The notes under the pieces are model-generated. The model made no database searches. It saw nothing but the letters and a program-made list of their open reading frames with translations, and had not been told where the DNA came from. A stretch of 64,000 nt of DNA from B69-G16 sp964501905 (GTDB lineage: Archaea > Thermoproteota > Thermoprotei > Thermofilales > B69-G16): the NCBI GenBank assembly GCA_964501905.1, contig CAZCTW010000010.1:1-64000 (forward strand), given 5' to 3'. The translations under genes were made by a program, and so were the position numbers. How positions within the stretch are numbered: the stretch's first letter is position 1; every line of letters begins with the position of its first letter. This document shows, one piece after another, positions 49,307 to 57,249 of the stretch.

Positions 49307-49580
49307 TAAGTGATTTTATGAAGTTATCTTTTATAACTGTATAGATGGATTCTATCTGTTTGGAAGCTTCTACTAGTACTTCCCGTGGTTTAACAGATCC
49401 ATCAGTCCTCACATATATTCTAGGAACGCCCACTAAGGGGTGTTCTATTTTATAAGCAGCAAATTCTACATGAGGATTTTTATTCAATATGTTTACTAGC
49501 AGATTGCAAAAAGTATGATCTTCACTAGGTAATTCGAATTCCAGCACGTTCTCCTCTTCCTTAACAATCCTTATCTCCAT
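49272..49580 (-). CDS. rpoL: RNA polymerase subunit L (Rpb11-like)
   Basis: This protein of about 102 residues has the archaeal RpoL signature EFELPSEDHTFCNLL (about residues 15-29) and IEHPLVGVPRIYVRT (about 45-59). RpoL pairs with RpoD in the assembly platform of archaeal RNA polymerase. The frame opens at GTG 49589; I take the ATG at 49580. Its start overlaps the DUF2067 gene, and its end overlaps the RNase III-like gene. Confidence 0.94.
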   Translation of the reverse strand: MEIRIVKEEENVLEFELPSEDHTFCNLLVNILNKNPHVEFAAYKIEHPLVGVPRIYVRTDGSVKPREVLVEASKQIESIYTVIKDNFIKSLNAKKKSNPRKS

Positions 49581-50205
49581 GTTTTCCACACAACTCTGCT
49601 ATTTTATCAATAGCTTCTCTGTAATTTACTTTTAAAGATTTTCTTCCGGATTTTTCGTCGAGAAGTAAGACATTCATCTTGATTAACTTTTCGGTCATTA
49701 ACTCTACCTCTTCCTCCTCGCAAACCGTTAAAGCTATAGCTACTACTCGTCTGGCCATTGGAGTGTAGCCAGTAAACTTGAGTAACTTTTTATAATTCCG
49801 GGAGAAAACCTCGGTTACCTTAAGGACTGTTGCAATATCGGCGGTCGTTTCTATATACTCGCCTTTTATATAGGCTTTAAAGCCTTTAAGCAATAATATG
49901 TCTGCTATCGAATTTACTGGAATACTTGCCTCTAACTCTGCCTCGTATAATAGTCTTGTTATCGCATGCCTATAAAAGCCGTTAATACTCCTAGTTGTTG
50001 ATAAAAGCCAGCTTTTATACTCTCTCCGTACCAGAGCTACCAGCGAGGCTAGGTCTTGTCTTCCTCCATGAAGAACAATCTTGACCTTTTTCCCTTTAAC
50101 GATTATATCTACGTTTTCGCCGTGAAGCCTGCTCTGAATATACTCTACAAAGTTAACCGCGTCGCTCGAGTTTTCGAAAGAAAAGAGTAGGTATTTTACC
50201 GTCAT
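49561..50205 (-). CDS. DUF2067 family protein
   Basis: A protein of about 214 residues with an N-terminal alpha-beta domain (YLLFSFENSSDAVNFVEYIQSRL, then KVKIVLHGG) and a helical C-terminal part, matching archaeal DUF2067. The function is unknown; it is often found beside the exosome subunit Csl4 and RpoL. The frame opens at 50316, inside the Csl4 gene; AGGGAG before the ATG at 50205 and the Csl4 stop at 50214 place the true start. Confidence 0.82.
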   Translation of the reverse strand: MTVKYLLFSFENSSDAVNFVEYIQSRLHGENVDIIVKGKKVKIVLHGGRQDLASLVALVRREYKSWLLSTTRSINGFYRHAITRLLYEAELEASIPVNSIADILLLKGFKAYIKGEYIETTADIATVLKVTEVFSRNYKKLLKFTGYTPMARRVVAIALTVCEEEEVELMTEKLIKMNVLLLDEKSGRKSLKVNYREAIDKIAELCGKHGDKDC

Positions 50206-50213
50206 CTGTCTCC

Positions 50214-50780
50214 CTATTTTAAGAGATAGTGAGTCATCGAAATTTTCCTCTTCGTTGTCCGTTTGCATCGAGGACAGAAGAGAGTAAAACCTCTCTTTCT
50301 TAACGGCATCATACAATAAGGACAGTTAGAGTATATAACTCCAAACTCCCTCCCTTTGAGAGAAAGCACGTAAGGAGGTGTTTTGCCTACCAGAACTCTC
50401 GCCCTCACTATATCACCGTAGCCTAGAACATCGTATAGTACTTTGACATAGCTCGTGCTTACATTCATAACATGAAGCGTCGCGCTGAGAGGAGGATAGA
50501 AGTATCTATCACGAGTTTCAAGATAGAAAATGTCTAGAGAAGCCGCTATGTCCTTTACCCTAGTAACTATCGCATAGACCACATCGTCTTTCTTGGGTAG
50601 CGGTAAAGGCTTTAAAGGACTAATATCTGCCGTTCTCTCCTCAAGATCATACCTAACTAAGCCTACAACCTTCGATAACACTCTACCATCAACAGTATAT
50701 GTATTGCTTTTGCCCATGAATTCCTCTATGACCGCGATTTCATCGCCCGGTAATACTAGCCTTTTCTTCATGCGCTCCAT
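50214..50780 (-). CDS. csl4: Exosome subunit Csl4
   Basis: This protein of about 188 residues has an N-terminal domain starting VLPGDEIAVIEEFMGKSNTYTVDG, a central S1 domain (KPLPLPKKDDVVYAIVTRVKD onward) and a C-terminal zinc ribbon with CPYCMMPL and CPRCKRTT. It forms part of the RNA-binding cap of the archaeal exosome. The frame opens at TTG 50810; a TATA-like CATATTAATAG at about 50813-50823 would start the message near 50792, favouring ATG 50780. Confidence 0.94.
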   Translation of the reverse strand: MERMKKRLVLPGDEIAVIEEFMGKSNTYTVDGRVLSKVVGLVRYDLEERTADISPLKPLPLPKKDDVVYAIVTRVKDIAASLDIFYLETRDRYFYPPLSATLHVMNVSTSYVKVLYDVLGYGDIVRARVLVGKTPPYVLSLKGREFGVIYSNCPYCMMPLRKRGFTLFCPRCKRTTKRKISMTHYLLK

Positions 50781-51025
50781 AATTTCAACTCTTTTGATAT
50801 ACCTCCTCAACTATTAATATGTTAGTGGAAGTATCTGAAGACCTCTAAACTTAGCTTTATTCTCACCTTAATAATCAAATCGCACTTACCATCTCAAAGC
50901 CAATCCTATTCATTAACACTCTCCTAGCTACGTTTCACGGAATAAACAAAACATAATCCTTCAATTACGAGAGCAGTAAGATAAAACCTCTATCCAAAAT
51001 GGAGCCGAATTTGATGGAGAGAAGA

Positions 51026-51682
51026 CTAACGTTGATAGAGAGAGCCCAATTCTGCAAGGGAGCGTGTCGATTGAGCTCTCACTACAAAAACTTTCACTAA
51101 ATGCCATCTTTCCCTATGCTCTGGATATAACGGCGGTAGTGGAATAACGTCATAGAATAAAACCTTAAAGTCTACCTCTAATTCCCTTAAGCGTTTCACT
51201 ACATACTCCATGGTCTCGAGTTTATGAATAGAATATACTACACTAGCAGACCTTATGGCACTTCTTAAAAAAAGCATGTCGCTTCCGGGTTTATACACGC
51301 CGAAAGGAGGATTTTGAACTACGGTATCCGCTTTTCGCCTCAGATTTAAACGTTCTACATTTATGCATAGAAAATCCACATTGCTTAATTCCAGAGTTCT
51401 AGCATAAGCCTTAGCGTATTTGAGTATCTCGAAATCCATATCTACGCCTATTACGTATTCAGCTCCTAGTAGAGCCGCGCCTATAGCCAGTACACCGCTA
51501 CCTGTGCCCAGATCTAGAACAACCTTATTTGAAATATCGTCATAAGTGGTATGGGCTATCCATAGAATTCTGGCAGCGAGAGGACTTGAAATAGGGTATT
51601 GCTCAAGTTCTTTTTTAAGGTTCTTGGGCAACCGTATTCTACTTAATATTATTTCCAATTTCCGCTTTGTTATCCCTTTCAA
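51026..51682 (-). CDS. METTL5-like rRNA N6-adenine methyltransferase
   Basis: This 218-residue protein resembles human METTL5 strongly: EQYPISSPLAARILWIAHTTYDDI (about residues 27-50), motif I VVLDLGTGSGVLAIG and the catalytic NPPFGV followed by GSDMLFLRSA. Human METTL5, with TRMT112, makes m6A1832 of 18S rRNA; the archaeal homologue is inferred to act on the matching 16S site. Its start overlaps the aRF1 gene end by 4 bases, so the two are cotranscribed. Confidence 0.88.
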   Translation of the reverse strand: MKGITKRKLEIILSRIRLPKNLKKELEQYPISSPLAARILWIAHTTYDDISNKVVLDLGTGSGVLAIGAALLGAEYVIGVDMDFEILKYAKAYARTLELSNVDFLCINVERLNLRRKADTVVQNPPFGVYKPGSDMLFLRSAIRSASVVYSIHKLETMEYVVKRLRELEVDFKVLFYDVIPLPPLYPEHRERWHLVKVFVVRAQSTRSLAELGSLYQR

Positions 51683-52899
51683 ATCTTAAACCTCAGTATA
51701 GCGGCTACACCGCCGAAGGATTTAAGCAATTCCTTTCCCTCGCTGGTTTCCGCGGAGATTAACTCTACATTCGTACCTACCGACTCTGCTATCTCCATTA
51801 AATTCTCAATCAGCGGTCGTGAATCCTCGACGATCATCTGGCCGCCGCATTTAGGGCAGCGTAGAGCTTTAATATCTCCTCTAAACGTTTTTTCTTCGCT
51901 ATAGCCACACTTCTCACATCTTAATACCGCTCTAACGGCGTCTAATTTCTCAGAGATAAGTAAGGTATCGACCGCGCCCATGAGAAGGCATCTCCTAACT
52001 TCCTCATCTCCATAGACGGCTAGCCCTGTATCCCTAGCCAAATGATATAGAAACTTGTTTACTAATTGCCGCTCTCTTATGTAACTGACATCTTCCAGTA
52101 GGTCTGCCGCCCGGTTCGCCAGTTCGTAGATTCCGGCTTCTCCGCTGTATCCAACATCGAATACTCCTAGGATTTTCTGCTTAAGTTCATAGTGGAGATA
52201 ATCACCGTCTACAAACTCTTCCTTTGCGGGTCCTGGGCCTCCGATAATTATCCCTTTAAGGTCTTTGATAGGCAGAAATATTCTGTTGGCGTGTTCTCCT
52301 ATCCTTTTATAAAATTCGTGAACTAGCTGCTCGTGGAGCCTCTCGAAACGTCTCGCAGATTGACCTCCCGCTCTATGCTTACCTGGGATTCCAGAGGTTA
52401 TTTCCTCCACTACCTCCAGAAACTTTCCTTTTAAAATTCCAAAAGCGGCTTCCCCTCTGTCTAAGACTATCAGCCCATAAGTTTCTTTTACAGCGATCAT
52501 CTCCTCTAGTATCTCTGTGTGAAAACGAGAGTCACATCTATAGAGCCAAGTTTTCAATTTTTGAGGAGGCTCTAGCACATAAATCTCCATTTTCTCGTCG
52601 CCCGGGACATCGCTCGCAACGTAGCCAGCAAAAATTACTAGGCCATTGGGGGGAGTTTTCTTGAACAATTTTAACCTTTGCATAATCGATGTGAGCGCTT
52701 CTAGCACATGGTGTCTCGTGGTTCTGTCCTTTATGTTAGTAGCCGTTGAATACTCCTCCCTGAGGACGCTCATCACATCTCCTATAGGCCTGCCAGATGG
52801 TATATAGAGTGAGATAAGCTCGGTGCCTCTACCTCTTTTCGACTTAAGCTCTTTGATTAGCCTCTCTGTCCTGTATTTTTCTAGCTTACTTTTTTCCAT
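51679..52899 (-). CDS. prf1: Peptide chain release factor aRF1
   Basis: This protein of about 406 residues has the eRF1/aRF1 plan. Numbered from the upstream TTG (52920), domain 1 has NIKD at 62-65 in the position of the TASNIKS motif and Y127-R-C-D-S-R-F133 (YxCxxxF); domain 2 has the catalytic GGQ at 185-187; domain 3 has a zinc-ribbon-like CEKCGYS and CPKCGGQ insert. It reads all three stop codons and releases the peptide. The serine of NIKS is an aspartate here. I take ATG 52899 as start. Confidence 0.95.
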   Translation of the reverse strand: MEKSKLEKYRTERLIKELKSKRGRGTELISLYIPSGRPIGDVMSVLREEYSTATNIKDRTTRHHVLEALTSIMQRLKLFKKTPPNGLVIFAGYVASDVPGDEKMEIYVLEPPQKLKTWLYRCDSRFHTEILEEMIAVKETYGLIVLDRGEAAFGILKGKFLEVVEEITSGIPGKHRAGGQSARRFERLHEQLVHEFYKRIGEHANRIFLPIKDLKGIIIGGPGPAKEEFVDGDYLHYELKQKILGVFDVGYSGEAGIYELANRAADLLEDVSYIRERQLVNKFLYHLARDTGLAVYGDEEVRRCLLMGAVDTLLISEKLDAVRAVLRCEKCGYSEEKTFRGDIKALRCPKCGGQMIVEDSRPLIENLMEIAESVGTNVELISAETSEGKELLKSFGGVAAILRFKI

Positions 52900-53183
52900 T
52901 TTATATACACCGCGCTCCAAATCTGACAGGATTTAACGTTTACTCCTGAATTTACGACTTAAAGGTTGTTAAGTCTGTTACTTGAATAGACTCTTGCTAA
53001 TTAAACTTTTTTGGTTCTCCGTTTATGCTCTGAGTAATAAGCTACATAGTAATGGCAACAGGCGTATACGAGTCTAACTTTAAAGGGGCAATACTCTCGT
53101 CTCTAGAGGTCTTATTAGAGCCCTATTCACTTCGTCGCGAGTAAAGTTCATATAACGTCTAGGCATTTTAATCCGAGGGTTCA

Positions 53184-53864
53184 ATGAGAATTGTTATTAA
53201 GCTTGGCGGACACCTGATCTCTACTAATGCCGCTATAATAGATCTGGGCTATATAGAAAAATTGACGTCAGTTCTCAGAAAAGTAAAAGAGAAACACGAA
53301 GTGATCGTGGTTACAGGAGGAGGGGCTGTTTCTAGAGCTTATATCGACGCGCTTCGCAGAACAAATGTAAATGAAGCCCTTTGCGACCTCATGGGCATTA
53401 GAGTTTCTAGGACTAATGCTTTACTATTGTCATTCATGCTGAAGGACTTAGCTAAAGCGGTAGAAAATATAGAAGAGTTATTAAAGACCGATCTTTCACG
53501 AAAAATAGTAGTAATGGGAGGTTTACAGCCCGGTCAATCCACAACCACTACGGCGGCGGTAGTAGCCGAGGCTTTAGGCGCAGACCTCTTGATAATAGCG
53601 ACCAACGTCGACGGGATATATACAAGCGACCCACGTAGAGACCCAGCCGCCAAGAAAATAGATGAGATCACCATCAAAAAGCTCAAAGAAATTTTCTGGA
53701 ATACAGAAATAAAAGCCGGTACGTACCCTCTAATCGATTATCTGACGATCCGCATTTTAGAACGATCAAAAATACCAACCGTAGTTCTCAACGGCAAGCC
53801 TCCAACAAACATCATTAAAGCAATTAACGGCGAAAAGATAGGGACGAGGATAAGGGTAAAGTAA
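53184..53864 (+). CDS. pyrH: UMP kinase, archaeal type
   Basis: This 226-residue amino-acid-kinase-fold protein begins IVIKLGGHLIS, has VVTGGGAVSRAYI (about residues 42-54), VVMGGLQPGQSTTTTAAVVAE (about 109-129) and ATNVDGIYTSDPR (about 139-151). The GGLQPGQST segment is typical of archaeal UMP kinases. It makes UDP from UMP. It is followed by tRNA-Leu(CAG) after 34 bases. The 263 bases upstream hold only AT-rich sequence with TTTAATCC-like elements. Confidence 0.93.
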   Translation: MRIVIKLGGHLISTNAAIIDLGYIEKLTSVLRKVKEKHEVIVVTGGGAVSRAYIDALRRTNVNEALCDLMGIRVSRTNALLLSFMLKDLAKAVENIEELLKTDLSRKIVVMGGLQPGQSTTTTAAVVAEALGADLLIIATNVDGIYTSDPRRDPAAKKIDEITIKKLKEIFWNTEIKAGTYPLIDYLTIRILERSKIPTVVLNGKPPTNIIKAINGEKIGTRIRVK

Positions 53865-53898
53865 AGAATTTATAGCGTGGTTGAGAGTATTTCTCGGC

Positions 53899-53998
53899 GC
53901 GGGGGTGCCCGAGCTAGGTCAAAGGGGGCGGACTCAGGATCTTAGGATGGGAACTCCGCTGGGGAAGCCCTGCCCGGGTTCGAATCCCGGCCCCCGCA
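53899..53998 (+). tRNA. tRNA-Leu(CAG) with 15-nt intron
   Basis: Type II tRNA with acceptor GCGGGGG/CCCCCGC, long variable arm and T arm CCGGG-UUCGAAU-CCCGG. The anticodon stem GCGGA/UCCGC encloses CU-CAG-G, a 15-nt intron at 37/38, then C. The mature length is 85, the same as the tRNA-Leu(GAG) at 10852-10952, to which its exons are otherwise identical, while the introns differ. CCA is not encoded. Confidence 0.94.
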
Positions 53999-54020
53999 TC
54001 TAAAAAACCTCTTCGCGATT

Positions 54021-54791
54021 ATGGAGACGGATGCTTTAAGAACATTAAAAGAAAAGATGAGAATCCTAGGTTTTACTGATAGTGAGGTTAAGGCATATCT
54101 AACGCTGATAGCCTACGGTGGGCTATCCGCTCCCGAGCTTAGCGAGAGGACAGGCATACCTATGACCAAAATCTACTCAGTTTTAAAAAAACTGAGAGAA
54201 AAACACTGGGTAACTTCTAGCAATACGCGTCCCACGATCTTCTATCCAACTCCTCCCGTGGAGGCTTGGAGCCATACGAAGAAAAAGCTTTTAACAGAAA
54301 TCGAGCTGATCGAGGATCTATTCACGAAGGAACTACAGGGCATCTACAACGCCACTAAGGGCGGGGCCGGAGTGGTTTTAAGCACTCTCTATATGGTTTA
54401 CGGGCTTGAAAGCATAGTTAACAGCATTGTCGACCTACTCGAGAAGAAGTGTGGAGGATACGTCATGATAGCTCTTCCGTTTAAGAAAATAGTTGAGGAT
54501 GGACGTTTGGTCGAGAAAATAAAGTGGCTCTCCAATAGTTTTGAAATAAAATTCCTCACAAGCAAGGAGTTAAAGGACATCGTCCTAAGTAAATTTAAAA
54601 ATTCTAAGATGAAGGTCAGGGTTAGGGATAAACTCTTCGGAGGAGGAGTAATCTGCGATGAAGTAATGTTCATAGTTGAGAATAAAGGACTCTACGTAGG
54701 TTTGAGATCTGATATGGACTTCTTCGTTAGCTTGGCTAGAATATACTTTGAATATCTTTGGAAAGATGGGGAAATCCTGTTGTTAACTTAG
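54021..54791 (+). CDS. TrmB-family transcriptional regulator
   Basis: This 256-residue protein has an N-terminal TrmB-type winged helix (residues 10-80; LGFTDSEVKAYLTLIAYGGLSAPELSERTGIPMTKIYSVL region) and a C-terminal effector domain. TrmB regulators in archaea respond to sugars or other metabolites. The sequence gives no clue to the ligand. The end overlaps the convergent DnaG gene by 9 bases. The gene starts 22 bases after tRNA-Leu(CAG). Confidence 0.88.
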   Translation: METDALRTLKEKMRILGFTDSEVKAYLTLIAYGGLSAPELSERTGIPMTKIYSVLKKLREKHWVTSSNTRPTIFYPTPPVEAWSHTKKKLLTEIELIEDLFTKELQGIYNATKGGAGVVLSTLYMVYGLESIVNSIVDLLEKKCGGYVMIALPFKKIVEDGRLVEKIKWLSNSFEIKFLTSKELKDIVLSKFKNSKMKVRVRDKLFGGGVICDEVMFIVENKGLYVGLRSDMDFFVSLARIYFEYLWKDGEILLLT

Positions 54792-55973
54792 CAGATCCGA
54801 ATATGTTAAAATTGTCATCTTCTCCGGTATTCTAGTAGCATCTCCTATCCGCGCGCCTATTAGTATCCTTACCCCTTTAGAGTAAGCCGCATCTACTATC
54901 CGCTGCGTCACTATACCGTCAAAGACTATGGCATAGGCAGATTCTATTTCTTCTTTAAGAGTATTAAGCAAGTCCCTAACGGGTACTTCCTTAATCATAT
55001 TCCATTCTTTATCGTATATTTGCGCCAGTAACGTACCCTTTAAGACCTCTATATTAGCGACAACGCTATCGGGCAACTCGATCTCAAAAGCCTTCTCCTC
55101 TATTTTCTCGCTAATTTTAGCCTTTTCGACAGGTACTTTCTCTTTAGTTAAACTTTCCAAATATTCCTCAACCGGCAATTTATTCCTTAAACACTTCACT
55201 ATTTCCTTCCCAGAAAGTTCTTCTACTTCTCGGCCCGGCGGTGCTCTAGCTATATAGTCGATATCTGCCGCTGAGGTGAGGTTTCTAAGTATCAGTTCTC
55301 CTCCCCTATCTCCGTCTACAAAAGCTATTACAGTTTTCTTCTTGCTGAGCTCCACTATCGTCTTCGGTATCGTAGCTCCACCCACGGCTATAACATTCTT
55401 ATATCCGTGCTTCAGCAAGTTGATAACGTCTGCTCGTCCCTCTACCACTATTATCGTATCAGCTCTGCCCACGTCTGGTCCTGCCGGGAGATTATCAGGG
55501 CCGTATTTTATAACCTCGGCTTCTCTAACTGCCTTTAAAACCTCCTCCGTCAGCTCTTTAGTTTCAGGCATTTCCTCCTCCACCCATTTCCTCAAAATTT
55601 CCTTAGCTCTCTCAATGATTCTCTTTCTCTTTTCAGCTCTTACATCTTCTATTTTAAAGACTCTAACCTTAGCAGAGTATGGACCTACCTTATCAACTAT
55701 CTCGATAGCTGCTGCTATGAGAGCTGTTTCAGCCCTATCAAGGTTAGATGGTATAGTTATAGTTCCATAGCTCTTCCCTCCCTTATTCTCTACTCTCACA
55801 TCTATCCTCCCTATTCTACCGCTCTTCCTCAGCTCTCTTAAGTCCAAATCTTCGCCGAGGATGCTCTCGGTTTGACCAAATATAGCGCCTATTATATCCG
55901 GTTTCTCAACTATACCGTCCACTTCTATGGACGCGTATATTAGGTACTTAGCGTTCACAGGAGGACCTCCCAT
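54783..55973 (-). CDS. dnaG: Archaeal DnaG-like primase
   Basis: A protein of about 396 residues with the archaeal DnaG plan: an N-terminal domain beginning AKYLIYASIEVDG, a central Toprim domain with VVEGRADV (catalytic glutamate, about residue 172) and AFVDGDRGG (D-x-D), and a C-terminal helical part. It also associates with the archaeal exosome. The frame opens at 55994; GGTG before ATG 55973 gives the start. A minus-strand TATA CTTTTTATAACG (about 56022-56033) sits upstream. Confidence 0.94.
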   Translation of the reverse strand: MGGPPVNAKYLIYASIEVDGIVEKPDIIGAIFGQTESILGEDLDLRELRKSGRIGRIDVRVENKGGKSYGTITIPSNLDRAETALIAAAIEIVDKVGPYSAKVRVFKIEDVRAEKRKRIIERAKEILRKWVEEEMPETKELTEEVLKAVREAEVIKYGPDNLPAGPDVGRADTIIVVEGRADVINLLKHGYKNVIAVGGATIPKTIVELSKKKTVIAFVDGDRGGELILRNLTSAADIDYIARAPPGREVEELSGKEIVKCLRNKLPVEEYLESLTKEKVPVEKAKISEKIEEKAFEIELPDSVVANIEVLKGTLLAQIYDKEWNMIKEVPVRDLLNTLKEEIESAYAIVFDGIVTQRIVDAAYSKGVRILIGARIGDATRIPEKMTILTYSDLLS

Positions 55974-56056
55974 TTTAACACCACTTAACCTCACACTTAT
56001 AGTCCTTTATCCAAACGCATGAACGTTATAAAAAGATGATTATCAGCGGACGCGCC

Positions 56057-56134
56057 TGTAGCCGCTCATTAACACACGTTTTCCTCGCTTGGCGGTACAA
56101 CGCCCTCAGCTCGACGTGCTCTCTCTGAGCGGCT
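56057..56134 (-). ncRNA. H/ACA guide sRNA, minus strand
   Basis: On the minus strand a 9-bp lower stem AGCCGCUCA/UGAGCGGCU is followed immediately by ACA. Above it is a pocket with guides GAGAGAG and UGUUAA, then an upper stem CACGU/ACGUG, and K-turn-like CUGA and GCGAGGA strands before a GGCG/CGCC capped loop. The upper stem base is 15 nt before ACA, as the H/ACA rule requires. Predicted target: UUAACA-psiN-CUCUC. Another 9-bp helix (GGACGCGCC/GGCGCGUCC) encloses the whole RNA. A TATA box at 56175-56184 would start transcription near 56150. Confidence 0.7.
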
Positions 56135-56174
56135 TTTTCTGGCGCGTCCTTCTCATAAAATACTGGCGCCATGT

Positions 56175-56184
56175 CTATATATAG
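56175..56184. promoter_or_regulatory. Palindromic TATA box between two H/ACA RNAs
   Basis: CTATATATAG is a perfect palindrome. Read leftward it would start the minus-strand H/ACA RNA near 56150, exactly at its outer helix. Read rightward it would start a transcript near 56205, about 29 bases before the plus-strand H/ACA RNA at 56234; TAATAATT (about 56204-56211) is an alternative box for that RNA. The bidirectional role is inferred from symmetry and position. Confidence 0.45.
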
Positions 56185-56233
56185 TTCACTTAAGGCGTAA
56201 AGGTAATAATTCCTAGGTGTTTATTTATTAAAC

Positions 56234-56303
56234 GCCGGGTGACGGTCTCTGCTCGAGGCGCGTCTACGCGACGATGAAAAGCAGAATACCCACACCCGGT
56301 ACA
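56234..56303 (+). ncRNA. H/ACA guide sRNA, plus strand
   Basis: An 8-bp lower stem GCCGGGUG/CACCCGGU is followed directly by ACA (56301-56303). The pocket has guides ACGGUC and AUACCCA, then an upper stem UCUGCU/AGCAGA of 6 bp, K-turn-like strands CGAGG and ACGAUGA, and a CGCG-UCUA-CGCG cap. The upper stem base lies 15 nt before ACA. Predicted target: GGGUAU-psiN-GACCGU. The RNA ends six bases before the stop of the convergent membrane protein gene at 56310. Structure and rule spacing are both good; the rRNA target was not verified. Confidence 0.72.
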
Positions 56304-56309
56304 CTCAAG

Positions 56310-57143
56310 TTATTCCCTAAGTTTCGTTTCGATAAAAGCCGGAGCGAGTGATATTATCACTGAGAAAATGAACGCGTTAATCGGGTTAAACTTAGTCTTG
56401 AACAAGCCGTCAAGTCTCTCAACAGAGAATATTTCGAGAAAACCTATTTTAAGGGTAAAACTGAGACCGTAGATCATAGCACCAGCTTCTATCATTAAGA
56501 AGGAGAGCCACGTGGCGACGAACATTATAATAGACCACACCATCCATAACCTGATAAACATCTCAATGCTAGACCCGCCTATTTCCGCCTCCTCACAAGG
56601 TCCATAGAAAAAGGCGTGATCTATACTGTCGATGACTCTTAGAGAAGGAGAGAGAAAAAGGGCAACTAGAAGGAGGTAGAGACGGCGGCTTAGAGATGAA
56701 GTGTACAATGCAAATGTTAAAGTGAGAGGAAGGTCGTAACTTGGTAAAAATAAAGACAAAGCCAGGAAAACTAAAGCCGCTATGATGTCTAATCCTAATG
56801 TTTTCGCGAAGAAACTCCGTGGATTTCTCCGCTTTGAAGAAGAATCGAAAAACGAAATCACAGGCAATATTTTCACCCAAACGATTTTAAAAGAGGGGGT
56901 TCCACTTAACGCCTTTACGGATAAAGCTTTAGATAAGCAGTGAGCCAGGTATGCTATAAGAGGAGAAAGAGCCGTCAGTACGGCCTCCTCCCTGGAGTCC
57001 GCCTTGAGGAAAGGCTTCGACGGATGGATTAAGAAGTGTAAAGCACTCGCTACTTCCACTGATGTTATGAAGAGTATAAGAGAGAAAAAAACTATCTCGA
57101 ATACCCGGTATTCTAGTTTAAACTCTAGACAACGCTCCTCCAC
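56310..57143 (-). CDS. Polytopic membrane protein of unknown function
   Basis: This 277-residue protein has about seven predicted helices, with a basic cytoplasmic loop around residues 98-110 (SSSKRRNPRS) and a loop with GPCEEAEIGG near residue 180. I do not recognise the family. The ATG is at 57143, divergent from cysS. The stop is next to the H/ACA RNA. A single predicted protein with good hydrophobic periodicity and no overlap supports a real gene. Confidence 0.65.
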   Translation of the reverse strand: MEERCLEFKLEYRVFEIVFFSLILFITSVEVASALHFLIHPSKPFLKADSREEAVLTALSPLIAYLAHCLSKALSVKALSGTPSFKIVWVKILPVISFFDSSSKRRNPRSFFAKTLGLDIIAALVFLALSLFLPSYDLPLTLTFALYTSSLSRRLYLLLVALFLSPSLRVIDSIDHAFFYGPCEEAEIGGSSIEMFIRLWMVWSIIMFVATWLSFLMIEAGAMIYGLSFTLKIGFLEIFSVERLDGLFKTKFNPINAFIFSVIISLAPAFIETKLRE

Positions 57144-57249
57144 GAGTATCTAAGATAAAATCCCCAAATATAAACGGCTCTCTAAACACGCCGGAGAAAA
57201 GAATATATAATTGCTAGCTTGTGTTGAATAGCGATAGGTGGTCCATATT

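Noticed and set aside
56048..56149. RNase P RNA or SRP RNA
   Set aside because: The long paired structure first suggested a catalytic RNA, but the conserved RNase P and SRP helix 8 sequences are absent, and the H/ACA spacing fits.
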